Assembly: GCA_032768795.1 (NCBI GenBank) | Contig: CP136495.1 | Span: 1,738,501-1,802,500, forward strand | Length of the DNA: 64,000 nucleotides | DNA from: Tremella fuciformis | Lineage: Eukaryota > Basidiomycota > Tremellomycetes > Tremellales > Tremellaceae | Reading direction: 5' to 3' | Shown: positions 12,842 through 23,314 of the stretch, piece after piece | How the letters are laid out: each line of letters begins with the position of its first letter | Position numbering within the stretch: the stretch's first letter is position 1 | The notes under the pieces: model-generated | What the model was told of the DNA's origin: nothing | The model's database searches: none | Seen by the model: the letters and a program-made list of their open reading frames with translations, nothing else | Translations under genes and position numbers: made by a program

Positions 12842-13691
12842 TCACTGACCCTCGGCCTCATGGGCAGAGGTTCCACTGGAAATGGGTGTTCCATAAACTG
12901 GATCCACCTGGGGGCTGGGCTGTGATTCAGCCAGGATGCTCTCACAGGTGGCCTTCAACTGGGACATGTCAAAGTATAGGCTCTGCAGCTTGCCGAAAGC
13001 GATCAACTCCGACGCGCGCTTCTCATTGGCTAATTTCTCGACGTGACTGAGCACTCCGCCGCGATCGGTAGAGTGATGAAGTTCGGGAAGGCTTCCCATT
13101 TTCAAGACCGCCTCCTTGACCAATCCAGGAACATCGGCCTTGACGGGATGCAGGCTTTCTTCACTATCCGAAGCGGCGTATTCCCTCCAAGCCCTCAAGA
13201 GGCTCCGGGCAGCTACCATCATTTCGACGGTACGGAATCTCTGACCAGCGCTGGCGATAGTCCAAGAAGTTGTTGTCAAGCCCTCGATAGGGACTTTCCC
13301 CTGACAATCAGTGGATCATTGGGCTGCCCGGACTCACCTCCTTCATCATTGCCTCAAACTCCTCTGACGGTCAACTCGTTTAGAGTTGTTCCCGTGGGTG
13401 CTTACCCTGTGTGGAGGAATCAAAGACCTTCTCGGCAGCTTTGTAAAGATCTGATTTTTCGAGGGCTTCTGCGTATTCGTCCAGCCATCCCGTCAAGTAT
13501 TCGATAGTGGGAACCAGCTCATCCAAAGCGACCTGCACATCCTCTCTAGTAGCATTGGGACCGACCCGGTCTCTCCAGTATTCCCAGTCTTTGGTGGCCG
13601 CTTCTACTTTTCCCTCCAACTCTTCCGAATTGAGACCCGTGGTCATCGATCTGCATTGCTGGCTCGTTATGATTTCAGTGTAGCCTGACAT
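12842..13691 (-). CDS. Orphan cluster family member A, 256 aa
   Basis: Unrecognised protein. Exons 13691-13406, a 26-nt microexon just downstream (AGGAGTTTGAGGCAATGATG and six more bases), and 13300-12842 join in frame to 771 nt. The first exon encodes a helical region starting MSGYTEIITSQQCRSMTTGL and ending LEKSDLYKAAEKVFDSSTQ. A phase-1 intron follows this motif, as in every member of the cluster. The second half has the shared segment SAGQRFRTVEMMVAARSLL, then ANEKRASELIAFGKLQSLYF, and a Pro/Ser-rich tail. No signal peptide, membrane segment or known domain is visible. It is most like the next gene (B): first exons are both 286 nt and both carry QRFRT and NERRASEL-like blocks, so A and B are a recent tandem pair. 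Function unknown. Confidence 0.72.
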
Positions 13692-14367
13692 GGTGCGCTA
13701 ATCAAATGGGTAAGCTGCGGGTACAACGACGAGAGTTGTTTAGCAACGCGAGATGGGGAACACAGCACCTCGCCACCCGTGGAGCAAACGCCACCCCACT
13801 TGCGGAAAAGGAGCGTGAGGGCCCTTTTTCTATCCTGGAAGCCTCTGGGTCCGCGGTTGGAGCAGGGTGGAGGGGCATAGCTTCTGAAACAGCAAGCCAA
13901 GCTGTCGGAAGACGTCGACGGGGACTCCACGGGGGGCATGTCTCAACGGATGGACCTTCGAGCGTTTTCCACCATGCCCTCTCGACTCCTGCTTGGCCGG
14001 CCCCTTCTTCGTTCTCGACTCACGGCGCCTTCGACTAGCGATTCCCGATGTCATTCCACTGTGCAGGAAGCTCCCGGAGGCTTCCATGGGCGCTGGCATC
14101 GGACAAATGTCTTCCAGCTGATCAAAGATTGGCTTCAGGACCCATGTCACTGGCCTCATCGTCCCGAGGGCTTTGCCAGCAAACTCGGACCGCCACGGGG
14201 TTTGAGTAGAGAGGGACCATATATATGCATTAGGTGGGTGGTTTGTAATTCTGCCTTGCACGAACAACACTTGGAGCTGTACATCACCGAGGCGCCTGAG
14301 AACATTGCAGAGATATATGTTGCATAAAGACAGAACAAGGAGTTGGCTTACGAGATGCATTTCACGG
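13692..14367. other. Intergenic region between family genes A and B
   Basis: 676 bp upstream of gene A. It carries no coding signal I can defend; ORFs here overlap on both strands without consistent codon character. It presumably includes the promoter of A and the 3' end of B. Confidence 0.35.
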
Positions 14368-15218
14368 TCACTGGCCATCGGCATCAGTCACAGATGGCAC
14401 ACTAGAAGCGGGAGTTCCAAAACCAGGATCCAGCTCGGGAGTGGGCTGTGATCGAGCCAGAATGTCCCTACAGCGGTATTTACAAAGGTCCATGTCAACG
14501 TAGACGCTCTGAAGCCGTCCCAGGGCTAGCAGCTCGCTGGCACGCCGCTCATTCGCCCTCTCCTCTTCGAGGCCGAGAACGAAGGAATCGTCGACAAGGG
14601 ACACAAGTTTTCCAAGCGTTTGCAGTTTTGAGACCGCTTTATCCACGGCTCCGGGTAGCCGCTCATCTTCGAAGTCCAGACCGACTTGGCCATAGTATTG
14701 CTCGTATTCCCTCCAGGTCTCCTCGAGGCGCAACGCGACCTTCATCATAGTCACGGTGCGGAATCTCTGGCCCGCCGAGGAGAACGTCCAACCCGATTCC
14801 ATACCCTCGATTGGCATTTGCATCTGGGATCAGCGAGTCATCCCGGCCGGCAAAATCACAACTCGCCCCCTGGATCTCTTCGTCGGGTGTGCTGGTTGTC
14901 ACCTCGAGTAGCTTCCCGCCGGGATGGCTCACTAATGGGGAAGGTCCTGTAGACACTATTGGCAGCTTGAAACAGATTTGATTCTCTCAGGGCTTGCGTA
15001 TGGGTCTTCAACCAGTTGGACATTACCTCGGTGATGTCTTCCAGCTTCTCCAGGACGATCTGAGCCCCCTCTTTGGTTGTCACGGGCGTGACCCGGTAAT
15101 GCATGATATCCCAGTCCTTGGTTACGACCGTGATCTCACGCTCCAGATGTTCCAGATCCATACCTGTGGTCATGGATCTGCACGCACGGCTTGTAATTAT
15201 GTGAGTGAGGTCCCTCAT
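14368..15218 (-). CDS. Orphan cluster family member B
   Basis: Close paralogue of gene A. Exon 1 (15218-14933, 286 nt, identical in length to A) starts MRDLTHIITSRACRSMTTGM and ends with LRESNLFQAANSVYRTFPI just before a phase-1 donor. The last exon (about 14823-14368) has MPIEGMESGWTFSSAGQ, FRTVTMMKVALRL, ANERRASELLALGRLQSVYV and a Pro/Ser tail. The region between is hard to splice. The acceptor equivalent to that of gene A breaks the frame. An alternative acceptor at GACGAAG, followed by a GC-AG second intron, restores it. The gene may therefore be intact with shifted splice sites, or may carry a 1-nt indel. Function unknown. Confidence 0.6.
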
Positions 15219-15878
15219 AGGAAACGACCGTCCTGAAATTGAGATCTAGTGGAATAGGCGGTGTACAGGGACAAGAGCGAATCCCGACGTCTTTCAGAAC
15301 ACTGCAGCCCTACAAGATGAGGCAAGCCTTTCCCGCTCACGATCACGGCAAAGGAGCTTGAGGTTCTTTTCCCAAAGCGTCAGTGCGTTTGCCTTCGTGA
15401 TAAGGGGCCGCGAGGTGAAGGGACGTACTGGGTGGAAACGTGAAGCGAAGAGAAGGGGAAGAATCAGACAAGAATCGAGTTTAAGCGTCAGACTGGCTGT
15501 CGTCGTGGTTACTCGGTTCGCCGAGCCTGACCCATGCGTGGACACCCTCTCTCTGGGTCCGTCATCTCGGTTTCTGTTCGATGACGCAAGATGACGCTGA
15601 GCCTCTCTGGTGACTAAGTCCCTTTATTCTACTTCATCGGGCACGGTTTAGCGGCTGATGGCTTAAGGCCGCGTCTTGGCGTCAGGGGGGTGTCTTGCAG
15701 CTGGACAATTCGTAGCCCTGAACTCTTTGACATGTGTGGGAGGGGGGAGGGGGTTATGTGAACGTGAGGTTGCTTAACTGAATGGGAGACACGCTTGCAG
15801 AGAAGAAAGACCTCCCGCTCGGTCAACAATCACCGTATGAGCAGTCATGTACTGTACATAGGCATTAGTATGTGACGC
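15219..15878. other. Intergenic region between family genes B and C
   Basis: 660 bp with no supported gene. It should contain the promoter of gene B. A G-run (GGGAGGGGGGAGGGGG, about 15739-15754) is the only notable local feature. Confidence 0.35.
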
Positions 15879-16574
15879 TCAATCAAATGAGCTCAAGGCT
15901 CCCTGGTAGACCCCAAGTGTACCCACCAATTGCGCGAGTGACATGATCTGCTCAACATGCTGCTCGACGCCACCCATAAAGGGCGAAGGATTATTGGACT
16001 GAGCCCTGCTGTGAGCCTCACGAAGCTGCGACTGAATGCGGTCGCTGTGTTTGACGAGTGCTCGAGGATTTACGGCCGTGAACTCAACCCACCCCTGCTC
16101 GAGTTTGTGAATGTTTTTGAGCAGCGTTTCGACAAGCTCTCTTTCACTCTCGCTGGGCGTCAAAAGATCGAGAGATTCTCCTCCACTGATGTCTTCGAGG
16201 CCCTCTTCCTGCCCTAAGGCCGATTCGATAACAAACGCCGGGACGGACTCCACATCGTCGCCAGCAGTAGTCGGCAACATCGGCGACTCTATGGTCTTAG
16301 CGAGCATATCCGGCGCCGTGGTGTCTGAAAAGTCACTTGAAGTACCAGGAGAGGCACGTCACCCACCGCTATTCTCCACAAACTGTTTCGAAAGCTGGAA
16401 AAGTCTTCCTTCCCGCAATCTCGTCATGTGATCATCGATGTCGGCCTCAAGAGTCGCCTTGGCAGCTCGGCACGACACTTGTAAGTTACGTCTCTCTGCA
16501 GACCAAAACACTGATTGTTCCGTCAGTAAACTTGAGTCCTGACTGGTGGGAAGCGGAGTGCCACGCGTAGACAT
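15879..16574 (-). CDS. Orphan cluster family member C, 217 aa
   Basis: Two exons, 16574-16367 and 16324-15879, join in frame to 654 nt. Exon 1 starts MSTRGTPLPTSQDSSLL and ends LREGRLFQLSKQFVENS, the family's pre-intron motif, followed by the conserved phase-1 intron. The second exon begins with an acidic, Ser-rich stretch (EEGLEDISGGESLDLLTPSE) and ends with helices (LVETLLKNIHKLEQGWVEF, then VEQIMSLAQLVGTLGVYQ). It lacks the microexon seen in A, D and E. Sequence identity to A/B is low, so membership rests on position, strand, intron phase and the motif before the intron. Function unknown. Confidence 0.62.
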
Positions 16575-17549
16575 GATACAGTCTGTACAGTAATTGGGTG
16601 TCGTTGAGGCTGTTTGAACAGGGAAGGGAGGGGGACTAGTGCTCAGACCGCGTTCAGAAGACAGATTGTGATGATGAGCACTTGGAGCTGTGCGCGAGTT
16701 CGCAAAACCTTTTCAATCCCCCCTTCCCACTCGTTGCCCGCGGCCAACCTACTGCGTAGAGAAGGGAGAAAGGTGGAGGGCCCACCTCGGCTAGCATTGA
16801 CACAACAAGGCTCACCCTATCAGACTGATCAGACTGAAACGACTGGCTACAAAGACAGGCAAACAAAGGATCTTCTTGAGGCTTTAACGAGAGTCTCAAA
16901 CAAAAGATTGCTACTTCCTGGGCGGCGTGGACTCGGCCGCGAGGTCGGTGGCGGTGCAAGCACTTGCATTCGATGAGCAAGAAGGCTTCACCTGATGGCC
17001 ACTATGCTTCCCGCCTTGTCCCTTTCCCCGACTAAGAATCGACAGCAAGGTGGACATGATTGGATGCCGATTGGTACCACACCTCTAGGGTAAAACGGAA
17101 AGCATGAAGCATGAAATGTGCGCCGGCCGCGGGTGCAATCAGCTTTTATGACACGGACGATTGGTCTTCAGGCTTAGCTGGTGTGTCAAAAGTAGGGCCG
17201 GAAGAATGATGTGGATCACCTAGCACTCTTCCCTCTCGGGACCTGCTTCAACCCCACAGCGGTTGAAGGCGAGTGCGCCACGGTGTTTCAACACCCGTAA
17301 TGTTTTCTGAGTGATAGATGGCGGACGGATACGTAACCAGAGAGGAGAGACCGGGGGCCGTGTCGCACAGCTTCTGGATCTTCTCTGCCTTGTAGAGGTG
17401 TGAATGTGAGGCTGCATAGGACATGGAGTCGAATGTCCACAGAAACGGTATTTAAACAAAAGCAGGGAAGGGGGGGAAGAGTCGCGAAAGGCTCACAGAC
17501 TCACAGCTCAACGGCAACCAAAGCAGGACATTTGGGCTAGACTGGCTGA
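16575..17549. other. Intergenic region between family genes C and D
   Basis: 975 bp without a supported gene. A short T/A-rich stretch and the sequence TATTTAAAC near 17449-17457 could belong to a promoter, but the orientation of any transcript is unclear. ORFs on both strands look random. Confidence 0.35.
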
Positions 17550-18436
17550 TCAGGGTCGTTCCGAGAGCTGCAGCCATGGGGGTACGCAGGCTGGGTCACT
17601 GCCAGCCACAAGGGCATCAAGCAGCATCTGTATCGCGTAGCAGCTCTGTTGAAAAGACGCCAAGTCTGCGAGCTCCTTGTAGGACCCTTCACTTGCTCCA
17701 TGCTCCGCCTCTAGGAGTTCGCTTTGCTTCAGCGGATCTTGATCGAAATTACCTTCAAGCCGAGCGGCCTTGGAAGCCGACGTAATGTCCGAATGTCCTC
17801 CGGACGGATCATCTATCCAAGTCCTTCTCTTTCGTCGGTGCTCCCAACCATTGTTGATTTGCAAGGCGTATCGTAGCGTCAAAATGGTGCGGATTCTCTC
17901 CGGGCCAACTGCAGGGTCCGTAAACCGGATGTCTTTAGCAATCCTCCCGAGATCCAGCGAGTTATTCTCGACGTCTTCGATGGTCCCGGACATCTTGTTG
18001 TCAGCCACCGCCAGCGAAAAATGCTAAGGGTTGCTGACGCACCTCCCAGGGACCCTTTCGTATCGACGGCTGACCGGGTTCAACTGATCTATGAGTACTG
18101 GAGCTGTCACGCCATGGCTTACGTACCATTTGAATGAACAGCGAAAATAGACTTTGCGGCCGAATATAAAGGGCTTTTTGTGAGATCCTTCACGTGGCTG
18201 TCTACTCGGAGAACTGTGTGTTCTACGCGCGCTCCCAGCTTGGCCAGAGCGAGCTTGCGAACATCGCCCCACGTCGGAGTATCCCAAACCCCCTCGAAGA
18301 ATTTCAGGTGCGCATCTGCATCTTTCGCGTCAGACTTTAGACGGTCCGTGTCCAGGCCGGTTTCCAACCGTCTACACTGCTCTGCGGTCAGCGTTGTTGT
18401 GGGCTCTTCAACATCGGGCTGAGTGGAAGTGGACAT
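17550..18436 (-). CDS. Orphan cluster family member D, 264 aa
   Basis: Three exons, 18436-18127, a 41-nt microexon 18083-18043 and 17993-17550, join in frame to 795 nt. The first exon has LTAEQCRRLETGLDTDRLKS and ends SPLYSAAKSIFAVHSNG before the phase-1 intron. The microexon encodes VEPGQPSIRKGPWE, nearly the same as in gene E, which confirms it as coding. The last exon opens MSGTIEDVENNSLDLGRIA and contains ERIRTILTLRYALQINNGW, comparable to the QRFRT segment of A and B. No signal peptide, transmembrane helix or catalytic motif is seen. D is the closest relative of E, and its upstream sequence (about 18590-18690) is also related to that of E (21265-21350). Confidence 0.75.
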
Positions 18437-19189
18437 GATAGGGAAGAGATCGAGAGCATTTGCTGGCAGTCCAAAGTCGAAGAGCGAATGCGGGGGTATA
18501 TACAGTAAGAGATACGAGACCTAAAGTCTTCTTGTCTAGGTTGACCAGACTTCTGCGGCTAGTATGAAACGTGAACCGCTTTTCTCTCCTTTGTGCACTC
18601 TTCAATGGTGGACTCCGCCGTTGTAGGACGTCCAACCTTCTCGAGGCCTGGACCCCGAAGGCGACTTTTGTGCACCGCCATGATGTCGCAGACCGCACAG
18701 TGGGCAGAGACACCAAGCCAGGTCAGCGGGTCACGAGAACAAAGTGAGACGGCCGAACGCGAGGGGAAGACTGTCAGAGGTGAGAAGGCCACCCCCTCGG
18801 TCATTGGACAAGGTGGCTTACTAGCTCTCGACACGAATTAGTTGTGGGACGTCAGCCAGTTCTCTGATGCCTAAACGCGTCGAGGGGAGGCCCATGATGA
18901 GTACGTATTGAGTACAGCGACCTTTCCCTAGTCGGGCCGCAATCCATTTGAGTATCCCACGTAGGGCATCTGCATACAACGGCGGTGGCTTGCGGCATGA
19001 ATGGCTCTGTTCTCATCATTGAAAGAAACATTACATGTAGGTGAGGAAACGCAAGTGGGACCGAAGTTGTGAGTCGCTTGCAGCCCGCTGAAGGGACTGA
19101 TGAACGTGAGGACTCGGGATCCCTCCAGTAGCTCCTTGTCATCCATTCGCAGAGGGTCCCAGCTCTCTCGCCGCTGGGTAGTCCGATTG
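18437..19189. other. Upstream region of gene D, duplicated in part
   Basis: About 750 bp. The part at 18600-18670 resembles 21275-21345 upstream of gene E (shared CTTC, AGGCCTGGA and CGAAGGC blocks in the same order), consistent with duplication of promoter sequence along with the gene. The remainder shows no gene. Confidence 0.45.
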
Positions 19190-19680
19190 CGTCACATCAT
19201 GAGTGACTCTCAGAAAGCGCCTCCAGGGCGCCCGTTCTCCGATCCACCGGACGTGGCCGCGATCCGTATATCTCCAAGTGGTTTTGTGCGAGTGTCACTA
19301 TCTGGCGTGATATCGTGCGAGACAGCCGATCGTCTGCGCCCAGTTGCGCAACCATAGTCAAATGGGCGTTTTGATGCGACAAGACACGTCGACGGATCCT
19401 CACGTCGTGGATCCGGAGATCAAAGCTCCCAATTTGAGGTGGACGGCTTGCAGCACTCGTAGAACTCGTTCTCCCTGCGCCCTTCTGTATCCAGGCGTCT
19501 GTCGCTGTCGACATCAGGCAGTCGAAGCCTCTCGTCAATCATGACGTCGGCCTCGCTGTCTGGCGCCAGGTCTGAGCAGTCCTGTCGGCGACTGGAAGGG
19601 ATCGTGGGCCTTCGAGCAATAAGTCGTCTTCTGAAACACATTGCACAGCCTGCCTTGTCAGTCAGCACGACGCAGTATGA
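19190..19680 (-). pseudogene. Decayed copy of orphan gene F
   Basis: This stretch aligns by eye with the second exon of gene F (21915-22440). Shared landmarks in the same order are CGATCCACCGGA versus CGGTCCACCGGA, GCGCCCAG versus GCGCCAAATC, the ACGTCGACG versus GCACGTCGACGAG site, and a block GACGTCGGC ... AGGTCTGAGC ... TGAAGGGATC ... GGGC. Stops and frameshifts interrupt any long reading frame, and the first exon is not recognisable. It lies just upstream of gene D exactly as F lies upstream of E, so it is the degraded partner in a duplicated two-gene unit. Confidence 0.65.
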
Positions 19681-20182
19681 CTGGCATGATGGCTACGAGT
19701 GTAGGAATTCATCTCTGTACTACACCTTCCAGCTGAGACGGAAAGCGTCACTTAGAAGGGGTACAAAATCGGGCCCGTGCGACGAGCCGTGCACCTCCGC
19801 GAGCGAACCGCTTGGTTGATGGGATCAACAGGGAGAGACCTCGGTACCAAATGCTCATGATCCTGAAGGGAGGCTGAAGATGGCCTAGCATTATCGGTAC
19901 ATGAGAGGCGCTTTGATGCTGCATCTTTTGCATAGGGGTGCTGCACAAAGTGAACGCAAGTCTTCAAGTTGAAAACGGCTGAAACGGCACGTAATCGTGG
20001 TGGCCTGCAGGCGGTCGCGACCGTGTAGCTGGGAGATCAACTGTACGGATGCATATGATGGTCGTCAGATGGCTCACATGGAGCAACTACAAGGTCTGTA
20101 CTTGACTGTGACGCCGTATACTGACATCTTCAACATGAGGCATGGTCGTAGGCGAAAGATGAGCTACTCTACAGTACAGTAT
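19681..20182. other. Intergenic region between decayed F copy and gene E
   Basis: About 500 bp without a supported gene or structure. It probably includes 3' sequences of gene E. Confidence 0.3.
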
Positions 20183-21110
20183 CTACGTAGGCGTGTTTCC
20201 AGCCTCTCCTTCTGTCGATTGTGCAGACGAGGAGACGTGCTCAGTCCCGAGCGGTTGAGAGCCTTCGCATTGGTCCAGCAGAATCTGCATCTCGTAGCAG
20301 GTTTGTTGCAAGGCCGCCAATGTTTCGAGTGCCAGGTACGAGTTTTTCAATGGCTTTTGTTCAGCCCTTCGGAGATCATCCTCCGGGCCTTGGGCGTCGT
20401 GGATATCCCACATAGCGTGGTACGCTGCCCACTTGACGTCTTCCCAGCCCGAGGACGGGTCATATACCCTAGGATCAGATTCTTTTCTTCGCATACTCCA
20501 TCCATTCGCAAGCTGGAGCGCGTAACGTAACGTTACAATGGTGCGAATCCTCTGTGCTCTGATCCCCGGGTAGGTACACTGAATTGTGGCAGAGATTGCA
20601 CTGAGGTCTAAATCCATATTCTTGACGTCCTCAATGGTCCCGGACATCTTGTTGTCAGCCACATCTGAATGCCGATACGGGTTCTCTGTCTTACCTCTAG
20701 AGAGCCCTTTCGTATAGATGGTTGACCAGCTTCAACTGAGGTGTAAGCTCCATGCTCTCTCTGCAGTCAGGCCCAGGCTTACCGGTTGAGTGAGCCTCAA
20801 AGATTGACTTTGCCGCCAAATACAGAGGCCCGCTGATGAGGTCCTGCACGTGATTATCTATCTGTTGAGCTGTGTAGGGGATGGCTAAACTCAGCTGCGC
20901 AAGCGCGGTCTCGCGTAATCTGGGGTGTGGAGGACGGTCAGAATTCTCTGACGTGGCCAAGCCTGTCTGGGACGTTCGAAAGTAGGAACTTGCCTCTTGA
21001 TAGTCCGACTCCACTTTGTCCACGTTCAATCCCGTTTCAATTTGATTACACTGCTCGCCGGTCAACCTCATTACCTGGCGCTGAGTGCTGAGCCGAGTTG
21101 GGCTGAACAT
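20183..21110 (-). CDS. Orphan cluster family member E, 277 aa
   Basis: Three exons, 21110-20783, a 41-nt microexon near 20739-20699 and 20647-20183, join in frame to 834 nt. The start MFSPTRLSTQRQVMRL is preferred over an in-frame ATG 123 nt upstream because it lines up with the start of D. Exon 1 has LTGEQCNQIETGLNVDKVES and ends SGPLYLAAKSIFEAHSTG. The microexon gives VEAGQPSIRKGSLE, and the last exon opens MSGTIEDVKNMDLDLSAIS, with RAQRIRTIVTLRYALQLANG. Gene E is the sister of D, at roughly half identity by eye. No known domain; probably a soluble helical protein. Confidence 0.75.
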
Positions 21111-21778
21111 GAGAGATGCTACTACTGTTGATTGCGCCAGAGGAATTGACGTAAGACAAAAATATGACCAAACGCGGGGGAAGACGGGTTGCCTTTTATC
21201 TTCTAAGGTCGACTGTTTTGCTGCTGCGGTCATAGGTGAAACGCCTCAGCTTCCTTTCTGCGCGGGAGAATGGTGGGCCTACAGTAGTGTAGGTGGCTCG
21301 ACCTTCGCAAGGCCTGGATCTCGAAGGCCACTCCTCTTACCATTGTACCGCAAGTCGCGCTGGCAAGAGAGAAAGGTCATCCCTTTGCTGCACAGGGTGA
21401 ACGCGAGGGCTGCGCCGCTCGGACGCAACGGACAAAGAGATGTGGCAGAATCACGTTCATCGAGAATGGGCAAGACACCATGCCGGGTGCTCCAGTAAAT
21501 TCTGGAGCTGTGAAATGAGGGATCGTGAGGGCCTTTGGCATCCATGAATATTCCAATCGTGGCGGTGGTCAAGGCGAGAGGGGCGTGCTTGTGCTCATTT
21601 CAAAGGATACAACGCCAAGTTTGCAACCTGGGGTACAGTACGACGAGGACCACACTGATTGCTCAAAAGATATCATATATTCATGAAAAAACAATGATGT
21701 CATATGTCCATGAAAGTGACTTCGTACGTTTATAATGATACAATGATGAAGGTAGAACCAAAGAATCATGAAGAGCGT
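21111..21778. other. Upstream region of gene E
   Basis: 668 bp. The part 21265-21350 is the counterpart of the sequence upstream of gene D. Near 21660-21740 there is an AT-rich stretch with repeated ATCATATATTCATG / GTCATATGTCCATGA units, unlike the surrounding GC-rich DNA. No gene is supported. Confidence 0.4.
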
Positions 21779-22770
21779 TCAGTACGCTGACGAGTAAGAT
21801 GAACCTGGGAATTCAGATTGCCCTTCCAAAGCCTCCTTGCAGCTCCTCAACAAATAGAGCTTGGCCATCAGATCCCCCACTGTTTTGAAGTCCGATTGTG
21901 TCTTATCATTCTTGCCTCTCAGTGTCTCCAAGGGGTCCACTTCTCGGTCCACCGGAGGCGGGGGAATAGCAACGTCTCTTTCCATGTCCCGAAGAGCGAA
22001 AGTCACCATCTGACCTAGCATTGTCGCAGGAGGTCGTGTGTCCTCGTCCAGCTTCTTGATTGACGTTAGCTGGGCGCCAAATCGCACCAACGCACGTCGA
22101 CGAGTCATCTCGTCCTGGACCGTTGAGGTATTGGAGATGTCGCTAAGCAAGCTCTCACTTTGAGATGGGCAGCCCGCATCACTTGCAGCACGCGTTCTCT
22201 GGGTATCAGTCCCCTCTAAGTCCGCCCTGTCAAAATTTTCCAGCTGCCCCTCGACTGTGACGTCGGCTGTCTCGTTTGCCCTTAGGCCTGAGCGGTTCAG
22301 TCGGTGACCTGAAGGGATCGCGGGCATTCGGGCGTCGGCATCCCTCTCACCTTGTAACATCGATGAAGGCTCAGTAACGATGGGCCGTCCCGTGAGTGAT
22401 TCGTTGTCAGGGTCGATCGTTTGAAGTCGTCTCTGAGTCAGTCGCGTGAGTTTGCACATTGGGGGCGGTCGTCTGGGCCCACTTGATGCGTCACTTACTG
22501 TTGAGTTCAGCGATTGATAACCTTGCAGGAACCCTCTCTGCGAGGCTGCACCTTTAGCCCGCTATACTGGCGATGGCCAGTACGATAAGACTCACTTGAG
22601 AGACGCTGCACTTCCGCGCTGATCGCACCATCTGTCTTCAAGTCTGCTACAGCGGAGTAGGCGGTCCCTTCTAAGCCCTCGAGCGCATCAGTGGCGCTTG
22701 CCAGAATGCGTTCGCAGGCCGCATTCGCTTGCTCAAGTCGTGTGGTCAAAGACTCGATGTCCATAGTCAT
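21779..22770 (-). CDS. Orphan cluster family member F, 297 aa
   Basis: Two exons, 22770-22596 and 22497-21779, join in frame to 894 nt through a phase-1 intron of 98 nt. Exon 1 starts MTMDIESLTTRLEQANAACE and is helical and short (58 codons), ending SAEVQRLS. Exon 2 is mostly charged and Ser/Thr-rich (e.g. SLTGRPIVTEPSSMLQGERD), then helical (MTRRRALVRFGAQLTSIKKL), with a proline cluster PPPPVDREVDPLETLRG and a final helix (LMAKLYLLRSCKEALEG). No known domain. It is the intact partner of the decayed copy at 19190-19680. Confidence 0.65.
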
Positions 22771-23314
22771 TTGTATGTGGCTTGTATGTGGGTTGAAGGG
22801 CGACGGTCCGGCCGGGGGGCGTCGCCGCTGAGAGCGAGTTTGGGAAGGAAGCAGGAGGAGGCGTTCTTACGAGAATACTTATAGGCTTCACCAAAGTAGG
22901 CCTGGAACCCGAGAACGACTGTTTTGGAAGGCAGCTTCATGCGCCTCACAGTGCATACTGAAAGGTGTGGCAAAGCAGAGAGTCGGCTGGACCTCCCTCG
23001 TCATCGCCTTGTAAAGCCTAGAACTGGAAGGTCACCGTCTGTTGTGAGCCTTTATCCTGACTTCATTTCGTAGGAAATGATTGTGTTTCCAGGTACTCTG
23101 AGGTCCGATACAAGTGAGGAAGAGCAGTAAACGCCTCGTCCAGGCCCAAGCTCAAGGCCGTCAGAGACTGTCATTTCCAAATTTACCATATATGCATATG
23201 ATCGATGAGGCATGCTGTTGTAATGCGCAAATTGCAAATAACGACGTATGTACTGTACAGTATATCAGGTGATTATACATTAGGGCGGTGGGAGCGAGCT
23301 CGACGAGACAGTCT
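22771..23314. other. Intergenic region between family genes F and G
   Basis: 544 bp with no supported gene. It should include the promoter of gene F. Confidence 0.3.
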
